Shown here one piece after another: positions 1 to 6,175 of a stretch of DNA of 6,175 nt. Positions within the stretch are counted from its first letter, which is position 1, and the number at the start of each line of letters is the position of its first letter. The position numbers were made by a program, and so were the translations under genes. A model generated the notes under the pieces. The model saw only the letters and a program-made list of their open reading frames with translations. It was not told the origin of the DNA and searched no databases. This stretch comes from Deinococcus sp. (GTDB taxonomy: Bacteria > Deinococcota > Deinococci > JACQHA01). The stretch spans positions 1 through 6,175 of the forward strand of contig JACQHA010000200.1 in NCBI GenBank assembly GCA_016199255.1. Reading direction: 5' to 3'.

Positions 1-1
1 C

Positions 2-538
2 AACCTGGAGCTGGACCTGGGCCCGGTCACTGGCCGGCTGCAGGTCTCATTCGATCCAGGCAAGGCTGAGGGCCCCCGGCGGCGCAACACGGCATTACAG
101 CTGGACGAGCTGTCCCTGGCGTTTCGCCCGGTCCCAACCACAGAGCTGGCGCTTCTTACCAGCTTCAGCTTCACCCAGCCCCCGCCTGGAGACAATGGCG
201 CCTCGGTGCTGAGCCAAGGAGCTTTGTCTCTGGCCTTCCGGCAACGACTGGGCCCAGAAGCGCTGGAGCTCAGTGCTCAGCTGGAAAACCTCACCATCAT
301 CAACGGGGTGATATCCACACCAGGGCCGAATAATGTGCTGGTGGAGCGGCCCGACTTGCTCTCGCTCTTCGCCTCGGCCCGCTACCAGCTCACGTTCGAT
401 GGCTGCTGCTATGTGATCGAGCTAGAGTACGATGGGGCCAGCGGCGACTTCAGCCTGAGCCTGAGCCTGCCGCCCTTTAACGTAGGCACTGGTTTCCTCT
501 TTGACCCCGAGAGCCAGAGCATTGTCATCCGGGAGTGA
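2..538 (+). CDS. lptD: LptD-like outer-membrane beta-barrel protein, C-terminal fragment
   Basis: The reading frame is open from the left edge to a TGA at 536-538, so about 178 C-terminal residues are seen and the start lies outside the window. The sequence alternates polar and hydrophobic residues (for example FSLSLSLPP near the end), as in transmembrane beta-strands. Residues 135-136 of the fragment are adjacent cysteines in the motif DGCCYVIELEY. This resembles the end of E. coli LptD, where two neighbouring cysteines followed by Tyr form disulfides with the N-terminal part. LptD is the outer-membrane channel that inserts lipopolysaccharide, working with LptE and the periplasmic Lpt bridge. 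That function is inferred here from family resemblance; the lipid handled by this organism is unknown. The stop overlaps the ribosome-binding region of the next gene, so the two are probably co-transcribed. It could be another LptD/OstA-type barrel not dedicated to LPS. Confidence 0.6.
   Translation, partial: NLELDLGPVTGRLQVSFDPGKAEGPRRRNTALQLDELSLAFRPVPTTELALLTSFSFTQPPPGDNGASVLSQGALSLAFRQRLGPEALELSAQLENLTIINGVISTPGPNNVLVERPDLLSLFASARYQLTFDGCCYVIELEYDGASGDFSLSLSLPPFNVGTGFLFDPESQSIVIRE
531..535 (+). promoter_or_regulatory. Ribosome-binding site that decides the lipoprotein start
   Basis: GGGAG lies five bases before the ATG at 541 and runs into the stop codon of the upstream gene. A possible GTG start at 535 uses the last base of this site and has no such sequence ahead of it. 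ATG 541 is therefore the better start. The arrangement suggests translational coupling to the LptD-like gene. Confidence 0.5.
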
Positions 539-540
539 CC

Positions 541-1824
541 ATGGCAAGGTGTATATTGCTGGCTAGCTGCGTCCTGCTCAGCGCCGGCTGTTTCCCTTCA
601 GACAACTTCGGCACGCTCCCGGTGTACTTGCTGGTGGTGGATGCAGGGGATCCCACTACGCTGGCGCCGGCGCAGCTCATTGTGTTTGACGCCAACCGCT
701 TCACCCAGCCACCACCGCCGGACATTACCCTCATCCCCACTGTGGCCCTCTCCCCTACACCTGGCGTCCACCCGGGGGCGGTGGCCAGGACTGGGCCGGT
801 CGCCAGCACCCAGCGCCTTTTCTTGCTCTCTCAAGACGCTGGCACTGCGGTGGTCCAGGCCCTGAACCTGAGTACTTTCGACCCAGCCAGTCCCGTGGCA
901 ACCTACGTCACCAGCAGCGCAGAGCTGGCTGATGCTGACCGGCTGGTCGTCAGTACCAGTGGTAGGCTGGTGGCGGTCAACGGCGGCCAGGACCAGACTA
1001 CCCAGCCGCTGGCCATTGCCGTGTCGCTGCTCGACGCTGAAACCTTGGCGCTCAAAGCGGTGATCCAGGGGAACCCACTGAATGGCCTGGGCAGCTTCAC
1101 CAGCGGCCTGCGGCCCCTGGACCTGGTTACTTTGCGCGCCCGCGACCAGGAACTTTTAGCGGTGCTCATCAACCCTACCAGCGACGCTGCGACGGCCTCT
1201 CGAGTCATCTTGCTCTTTGACCTGGAAGCTGCCGTGGAAGCCGCTGAGGCCGCTGGCTCACCAGTACTGCCCCCAACCTTTGAGCCGGTGGGCCAGCTCA
1301 CCGGAGACCAACTCAATGGCCTGGAGCGCCTCAAAGCCCAGAGCGACGAGAGCCGGTTCTTGGGCATTGGCCCCAGCCAGGGAGATGATCCCAGTGTCAG
1401 CCAGCTGGTGTTTATTAACGCCGCCAATCCGGAAATGCCAGAAGTCTTCGGCTCCAGCGGCGTGATCGATCCTCTCGGCGGCGTCAGGCCCGATGCCGGT
1501 ATGGCCTTCGGCGCTCTGGTGGAGGGCACCACCAGGCTCGAGGACATTGCTTTCTTCACTGCTGGGAGCGGCGTGGCAGCGGTCAACCTCAACACCCGAG
1601 GGCGAATTGACCTGGACCTGGCATTTGCCGCTGGTTTCCAGACCGCGGCCCTGGATATATCGCCAGATCTCTTTTTGTTTGCCACTGGCTTTCCGGCCAG
1701 TCAGCTGGGCCGCCTGGATCTGGTGAACCCGGGCCAGGTGGGCCGGCTACGACCCGTGAGCGCCGGAGCCATGGGGCCCATTACCGTCACCAACCCTCTT
1801 GCTATCTTCGCCTCTGCTTTCTGA
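541..1824 (+). CDS. Predicted secreted lipoprotein of unknown function, possible beta-propeller
   Basis: This is a 427-residue protein whose N-terminus is a lipoprotein signal peptide: a single Arg, a hydrophobic stretch and the lipobox LSAGC, with the lipidated cysteine at residue 17. Serine rather than leucine at -3 is less usual but tolerated. Residue +2 is Phe, not Asp. The mature part is rich in Ala, Leu, Val, Thr and Gly, with few Lys. Short beta-strand-like stretches recur every 40-60 residues (YLLVVDAGD, RLFLLSQD, LVVSTSGRLVAVNGG, LLAVLINP, QLVFINAA, VAAVNLNTRG, LFLFATG). This pattern fits a WD/YVTN-like beta-propeller, but no family signature is clear enough to name it. It sits one base after the stop of an outer-membrane barrel gene, which suggests an envelope role; this is inference. 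A partner of the barrel, like LptE, is conceivable by position only, since LptE proteins are much smaller. A GTG at 535 in the same frame would add two residues. Confidence 0.8.
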   Translation: MARCILLASCVLLSAGCFPSDNFGTLPVYLLVVDAGDPTTLAPAQLIVFDANRFTQPPPPDITLIPTVALSPTPGVHPGAVARTGPVASTQRLFLLSQDAGTAVVQALNLSTFDPASPVATYVTSSAELADADRLVVSTSGRLVAVNGGQDQTTQPLAIAVSLLDAETLALKAVIQGNPLNGLGSFTSGLRPLDLVTLRARDQELLAVLINPTSDAATASRVILLFDLEAAVEAAEAAGSPVLPPTFEPVGQLTGDQLNGLERLKAQSDESRFLGIGPSQGDDPSVSQLVFINAANPEMPEVFGSSGVIDPLGGVRPDAGMAFGALVEGTTRLEDIAFFTAGSGVAAVNLNTRGRIDLDLAFAAGFQTAALDISPDLFLFATGFPASQLGRLDLVNPGQVGRLRPVSAGAMGPITVTNPLAIFASAF

Positions 1825-1833
1825 GAGCGATCT

Positions 1834-1839
1834 GAGGGG
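1834..1839 (+). promoter_or_regulatory. Ribosome-binding site before the epimerase gene
   Basis: GAGGGG stands two bases before ATG 1842 and five bases before ATG 1845. A third in-frame ATG at 1854 has only GAGGG two bases ahead of it. Normal spacing favours ATG 1845. Many family members begin with a sequence like MIDHIGIAV, which would fit ATG 1854 about equally well. Confidence 0.45.
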
Positions 1840-1844
1840 CTATG

Positions 1845-2252
1845 ATGAGGGCCATGATCGACCACATTGGCATCGCCGTCGCTGATCTCGAAGAGGCCAG
1901 CAGGCTCTATCAGACGCTCGGGCTGGAAGTGGGCGAAGTGGAGGTAGTCGCCAGCGAACAGGTACAGCTCCGGGTGGTGCGGGGCGGTGAGACCCTCATT
2001 GAACTCCTAGAGGCCACCAGTGGCGAGTCAGCCATCCAGCACTTCCTGGCGAAGCGAGGGCCAGGTCTGCACCACATCGCCCTGCGCGTCAGTCACCTGG
2101 AGGCCAGGCTGCGCCAGCTGCAGGCCGCGGGATACCAGGTGCTGGACCAGATTCCCCGGCTAGGGAGGGACGGCACCCGGGTAGCGTTCATCCACCCGCG
2201 TTCGGCCAGCGGCGTCTTGCTCGAGCTGGTGGAGCGCCCCGAGCCAAAGTGA
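1845..2252 (+). CDS. mce: Methylmalonyl-CoA epimerase
   Basis: This enzyme interconverts (2R)- and (2S)-methylmalonyl-CoA, linking propionyl-CoA carboxylation to the B12-dependent mutase in the cytoplasm. The 135-residue protein is a single glyoxalase/VOC-fold unit with both beta-alpha-beta-beta-beta halves, the usual length. IDHIGIAVADLEEA starts the first half; GPGLHHIALRV and GVLLELVE define the second. By comparison with the Propionibacterium enzyme, the metal ligands should be H7, E53 (in LIELLE), H77 and E127, and the likely catalytic base is E38 in SEQVQL. The PRLGRDGTRVAFIHP stretch is also typical of this family rather than of generic glyoxalases. Three in-frame ATGs (1842, 1845, 1854) are possible starts; 1845 has the best Shine-Dalgarno spacing. 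The stop overlaps the GTG start of the next gene by four bases (GTGA). The mutase and carboxylase genes are not in this window. Confidence 0.88.
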   Translation: MRAMIDHIGIAVADLEEASRLYQTLGLEVGEVEVVASEQVQLRVVRGGETLIELLEATSGESAIQHFLAKRGPGLHHIALRVSHLEARLRQLQAAGYQVLDQIPRLGRDGTRVAFIHPRSASGVLLELVERPEPK

Positions 2253-2638
2253 GATTCTGGTACTGGATCTGGGTGCTGGCCTACATGGGGCTGCTGTATG
2301 CCCAGTCGGCGGTGCCTGATCTGCCCCAGCGGCCCGGCCTGGGAAGACAGGTCTGGGCGGAACTGATCCAGCTCGTGACCGGAAGAGCCGTCTCAGCCCA
2401 AGAGGTGGAGCTGCCCCCTGGGCTAGACAAACTGACTCATGCGCTCCTGTATCTGCCTTTAGGCTGGCTCTTGGCCCGGGCCACTGGCCGAGCGCCGGTG
2501 GCGCTGGCAGTGGCGGCGCTCTACGGAGCCAGCGACGAGATCCACCAGTACTTCGTGCCCGGCCGCGCTGCTTCCCTAGGCGACCTGGCGGCAGACCTCT
2601 TGGGCAGTGCGCTGGGCGCCTGGCTGGGGCGGCGCTAG
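2249..2638 (+). CDS. VanZ-like family membrane protein
   Basis: This is a 129-residue integral membrane protein with about four hydrophobic segments (roughly residues 3-20, 63-78, 82-94 and 108-126). It shows the VanZ-like conserved pieces: an early aromatic helix ending in a Ser, DKLTHALLYLPLG (D60, K61, H64), then SDEIHQYFVPGR (D96, E97, H99, Q100) and DLAADLLGSALG (D112, D116). VanZ itself gives low-level teicoplanin resistance, but most family members have no known function and resistance should not be assumed. The start is GTG in the GTGA overlap with the epimerase stop, which implies coupled translation. The next in-frame ATG (2285-2287) would remove most of the first membrane helix. 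The loop at residues 24-59 is longer and more polar than the rest. The stop codon is immediately followed by the glmS stop on the other strand. Confidence 0.82.
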   Translation: MRFWYWIWVLAYMGLLYAQSAVPDLPQRPGLGRQVWAELIQLVTGRAVSAQEVELPPGLDKLTHALLYLPLGWLLARATGRAPVALAVAALYGASDEIHQYFVPGRAASLGDLAADLLGSALGAWLGRR

Positions 2639-4453
<1,815 letters not shown>

Positions 4454-4457
4454 GTTG

Positions 4458-4477
4458 CCCCCTGCGGCCTGAGCCGC
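4458..4477 (-). promoter_or_regulatory. glmS ribosome-binding site behind a small hairpin
   Basis: On the minus strand AGGGGG (4463-4458) is four bases before the glmS ATG. Directly upstream, GCGGC (4477-4473) pairs with GCCGC (4468-4464) around a TCAG loop. This five-pair GC hairpin abuts the Shine-Dalgarno sequence without covering it. It could protect or pace translation initiation; no regulatory role is shown. Confidence 0.4.
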
Positions 4478-4604
4478 TCTCCATTTGCTCGCGACCCTGG
4501 ATCATGTAAAGCTATTCCTGCGGCCAGAGGCCGTCCTGGATCGCCCTTGTTCTCGGGGAACTGCCCCGCGCCGGGAGGGGTTTTCCTCCACCTGCTGGCC
4601 ACTA
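4478..4604 (-). other. Spacer of the glmS leader between ribozyme and ribosome-binding site
   Basis: No gene is evident in this stretch. On the minus strand it holds several short stems: GGAGG (4589-4585) with CCTCC (4578-4574), CCCG (4575-4572) with CGGG (4568-4565), which compete at their edges, and CGGCC (4533-4529) with GGCCG (4525-4521) around TCT. It also holds one copy of a 15-base direct repeat (4497-4511). CCCCGAGAA at 4558-4550 repeats a segment inside the ribozyme (4659-4651). After ribozyme cleavage this would be part of the downstream 5'-hydroxyl mRNA fragment. Confidence 0.4.
4497..4511. repeat. 15-base direct repeat, copy 1
   Basis: CTGGATCATGTAAAG on the plus strand is identical to 5654-5668. 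This copy is in the untranslated glmS leader; the other is in the rarA coding region. The bases flanking both copies differ. Confidence 0.5.
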
Positions 4605-4782
4605 CAGTCTGGTTGTGCCGCTGGTCGCCCAGGGTTTTGGCAAACTGCTTTTCTCGGGGCTTTGGCAAGGGACGTGGCCGGTCCCTGGAGGCATCCGCTG
4701 ATCTGTCGATTTTCCCGTATCCGGTTAGCCCTCCCCAGCAGGAGGGAACCTCCACCTCGTCAGCTCAAAGAGCTCGTGCGCT
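4605..4782 (-). ncRNA. glmS ribozyme: glmS ribozyme-riboswitch (glucosamine-6-phosphate activated)
   Basis: On the minus strand, cleavage is expected between A4782 and G4781 (A|GCGC). P1 is a short hairpin, AGCTC (4774-4770) with GAGCT (4766-4762) around TTT. The invariant GACGAGG follows (4761-4755); in crystallised members this segment contributes the general-base guanine. P2 pairs TGGAGG (4754-4749) with CCTCCA (4691-4686). ATCGA (4710-4706) and GCGGATGCC (4698-4690) are the conserved core strands. P3 pairs AGGGAC (4686-4681) with GTCCCT (4673-4668), sharing A4686 with P2. P4 pairs CAGTTTG (4647-4641) with CAGACTG (4611-4605). P4.1 is CTGG-GCGA-CCAG (4632-4621), a GNRA-capped hairpin. Order, motifs and position upstream of glmS all match the class, in which glucosamine-6-phosphate acts as the cofactor for mRNA self-cleavage. 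Odd points are a 36-base insertion (4746-4711) and A instead of C at position 5. The 3' boundary is taken as the end of P4. Identification is from memory of the consensus, not from a covariance-model score. Confidence 0.9.
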
Positions 4783-4804
4783 AGCCCTCGCCCCAATAGA
4801 CCAT
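4781..4804 (-). CDS. Possible seven-codon leader peptide ending at the ribozyme cut site
   Basis: On the minus strand AGGAGGTG (4814-4807), fully complementary to the 16S rRNA 3' tail, is followed after two bases by ATG (4804-4802). The frame reads MVYWGEG and ends at TAG (4783-4781), whose last two bases flank the expected ribozyme cleavage site. A frame this short can arise by chance. The spacing from the GGAGG core to ATG is four bases, slightly tight. The strong Shine-Dalgarno match is the only support for translation. Confidence 0.25.
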   Translation of the reverse strand: MVYWGEG

Positions 4805-4820
4805 TGCACCTCCTCTTGCC

Positions 4821-4829
4821 AATGTAGCA
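4821..4829 (-). promoter_or_regulatory. Candidate extended -10 promoter for the glmS leader
   Basis: TGCTACATT on the minus strand has the TGn extension and a TAnnnT hexamer (4826-4821). No convincing -35 box is seen at 16-18 bases. Transcription would start near 4814, about 30 bases before the ribozyme cut site, which is a plausible layout for this RNA class. Transcription entering from rarA is an alternative or additional source. Confidence 0.3.
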
Positions 4830-4871
4830 CACCGCACTCACAGCTGGCCTACAAAGCAACCACCCTTACTC

Positions 4872-6175
4872 CTAGGGGGGGGGGTTCCTGCGGCGGGCGC
4901 GGCGCTCCTGGAGGCGCTTTCCTAGCTCGTTCTCCAGGCCGCGGCTGGTCGGCTGGTAGTATTCCGCGCCGGCTAGGGCCTCCGGGAGATAAGACTGCTC
5001 CCAGGCGATGCCTTCTTCCCGGTCGTGGTCGTACACGTAGCCTTTGCCATAATCTAAGGCCGACATGAGCGCCGTGGGCGCATTGCGGATGTGCAGCGGT
5101 ACCGGAAGGGAGCCATATTTCACCAGATCTTGGCGCACCGTGCCATACGCCCGGTACAGGGCATTGGACTTGGGGGCCAGCGCCAGGTACACCGCCGCCT
5201 GAGCCAGAGCCAGCGCCCCTTCAGGCAGGCCAATGAACTCCACTGCCTGCTTGGCCGCTAGTGCCTGTACCAGCGCCTGAGGATCAGCCAGGCCCACATC
5301 TTCCGAGGCAGCGCGCACCAGCCGGCGGGCTACATACACTGGATCAGCGCCGCCTTCTAAGAGCCGGACCAACCAATAGAGCGCGCCATCAGGGTCGGAG
5401 CCGCGTACTGCCTTGTGCAGCGCCGAGATGAGGTTATAGTGCTCTTCCCCCTGATAGTCGTAGTGCACCGCGGCGCGCTGCACTGCCTGGGCCACCAGCT
5501 CGGCGCTGATCAGCTTGGTTCCCTGCTGGGGGGCCAGAAACACCGCCAGCTCCAGGGCCTGTAGCGCCTGCCGGGCGTCGCCATCGGCATAGCGCACCAG
5601 CGCCGCCCTCCCCTCAGGGCTGAGAGTTACCGGCTGCCCTCCCAGACCCCTCTCTGGATCATGTAAAGTTCTCTCAATAATCTGCTCCAACTGCGGGGGC
5701 TCCAGACGATAGAGCACGTATACCTGGCAGCGCGAGAGCAACGCAGCGTTCACTTCAAACGAAGGGTTTTCGGTGGTGGCACCAACCAAAATCACTGTAC
5801 CTGCTTCCACATGAGGGAGGAACGCATCCTGCTGCGCCTTGTTGAAGCGGTGCACCTCGTCCACGAACACGATGGTGCGCTGGCCATACAGGTTCAGCGC
5901 CTCCCGCGCCTGGTCTACCACCTGCCGGATGTCTTTCACCCCCGCCTCTACCGCCGAAAGCGGCACGAAGCGGGCTTTGGTATGCTCCGCCAGCAGGCGG
6001 GCCAGAGTAGTCTTTCCCGTGCCAGGCGGACCCCAGAGGATCAGAGAACTGAGCTGGTCGGCTTCAATAGCGCGGCGTAGCACTGCCCCTGGGCCGACTA
6101 GGTGCTCCTGGCCCACAAATTCCTCCAGGGTGCGAGGGCGCATCCGGTCCGCCAGCGGTGCCGCCGCCGGGGGCG
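4872..6175 (-). CDS. rarA: Replication-associated recombination protein A, AAA+ ATPase (N-terminus outside window)
   Basis: RarA (MgsA) is a cytoplasmic AAA+ ATPase of the clamp-loader group that acts at stalled replication forks with SSB and DNA polymerase. The frame continues past the internal ATG at 6143 to the right edge. The codons before it read PPAAAPLADR, joining MRPRTLEEFVGQ, the usual RarA N-terminal context, so the true start lies beyond the window and only a few tens of residues should be missing. Numbered from that Met: Walker A GPPGTGKTT (38-46), Walker B VFVDEVHRF (92-100), sensor 1 ATTENPS (122-128), arginine-finger candidate R138 in LLSRC and sensor 2 DGDARQAL (R191). The C-terminal tetramerisation region has GGADPVYVARRLVRAASEDVG, PKSNALYRAY, VPLHIRNAPT and YQPTSRGLE. 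The extreme C-terminus is arginine-rich and ends in three prolines read from a 10-C tract. The 418-base gap to glmS holds no clear terminator. Confidence 0.95.
   Translation of the reverse strand, partial: PPAAAPLADRMRPRTLEEFVGQEHLVGPGAVLRRAIEADQLSSLILWGPPGTGKTTLARLLAEHTKARFVPLSAVEAGVKDIRQVVDQAREALNLYGQRTIVFVDEVHRFNKAQQDAFLPHVEAGTVILVGATTENPSFEVNAALLSRCQVYVLYRLEPPQLEQIIERTLHDPERGLGGQPVTLSPEGRAALVRYADGDARQALQALELAVFLAPQQGTKLISAELVAQAVQRAAVHYDYQGEEHYNLISALHKAVRGSDPDGALYWLVRLLEGGADPVYVARRLVRAASEDVGLADPQALVQALAAKQAVEFIGLPEGALALAQAAVYLALAPKSNALYRAYGTVRQDLVKYGSLPVPLHIRNAPTALMSALDYGKGYVYDHDREEGIAWEQSYLPEALAGAEYYQPTSRGLENELGKRLQERRARRRNPPP
4875..4884. repeat. Ten-base G/C homopolymer at the rarA stop codon
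   Basis: Ten consecutive G on the plus strand (C in rarA) encode the last prolines and end exactly at the TAG stop. Loss of one base would extend the protein by about 11 residues; gain of one would extend it by about 9. The tract is prone to slippage and to sequencing error. Confidence 0.8.
5654..5668. repeat. 15-base direct repeat, copy 2
   Basis: It is identical to 4497-4511 and in the same orientation. Here it is coding sequence, giving LHDP in the rarA lid region after the ATPase core. Confidence 0.5.

Noticed and set aside
452..469. Three tandem AGCCTG units as a functional repeat
   Set aside because: They encode alternating Ser-Leu in a beta-strand of the barrel protein and are explained by coding constraint.
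903..1685. A 260-codon minus-strand frame inside the lipoprotein gene
   Set aside because: The plus-strand frame has a signal peptide, a Shine-Dalgarno sequence and operon context. The antisense product is Ser/Arg/Pro-rich without domains.
4521..4577. Intrinsic terminator in the glmS leader
   Set aside because: The short GC stems here are not followed by a T-run on the minus strand, so termination before glmS is not supported.
4454..4871. T-box or amino-acid attenuator leader, suggested by GGTGGAGGTTCC and the short peptide
   Set aside because: No T-box AGGGTGGNACC motif and no run of regulatory codons is present. The same bases fit the glmS ribozyme P2 strand and core much better.
6141..6143. 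ATG at 6143 as the start of rarA
   Set aside because: The frame continues upstream to the window edge with APLADR immediately before it, a normal part of RarA proteins. This Met is internal.

Overview
The window is GC-rich, densely coded bacterial DNA. The four plus-strand genes run head to tail: the C-terminal end of an outer-membrane beta-barrel protein that looks like LptD, a secreted lipoprotein of unknown function, a methylmalonyl-CoA epimerase and a small VanZ-family membrane protein. Their junctions are overlapping or very short, so they are probably one operon whose promoter lies before the window. Two minus-strand genes face them: rarA, cut by the right edge, and the complete glmS. 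An LptD-like protein together with a lipoprotein implies a cell with an outer membrane. Deinococcota is one candidate phylum, but nothing here settles the taxonomy.

The most informative region is the 418-base gap between rarA and glmS. Read on the minus strand it contains a recognisable glmS ribozyme-riboswitch: an A|GCGC cleavage site, a short P1 hairpin, the invariant GACGAGG, a six-pair P2, AUCGA, GCGGAUGCC, a P3 hairpin, a seven-pair P4 and a P4.1 hairpin with a GCGA tetraloop. This RNA class senses glucosamine-6-phosphate, the GlmS product, and cuts its own mRNA. It is best known from Firmicutes, so finding it beside an LptD-like gene is notable. This copy also carries an extra 36-base block that can form two hairpins between P2 and AUCGA, and an apparent loss of one core base pair. 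Just upstream is a possible extended -10 promoter, then a full 8-base Shine-Dalgarno sequence and a seven-codon open reading frame whose UAG stop spans the ribozyme cut site.

Layout: 2-538 lptD-like (partial), 541-1824 lipoprotein, 1845-2252 epimerase, 2249-2638 VanZ-like, 2639-4453 glmS (minus), 4454-4604 leader spacer with small hairpins, 4605-4782 ribozyme (minus), 4783-4871 promoter and leader, 4872-6175 rarA (minus, partial). The VanZ and glmS stop codons abut with no base between them, and a 14-pair inverted repeat wraps around both; it may separate the two converging transcripts.

Functionally, GlmS makes the amino sugar for peptidoglycan and outer-envelope glycans, the LptD-like protein and lipoprotein belong to the envelope, and the epimerase belongs to propionyl/methylmalonyl-CoA metabolism. 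RarA is a replication-fork maintenance ATPase and shows no functional link to its neighbours.
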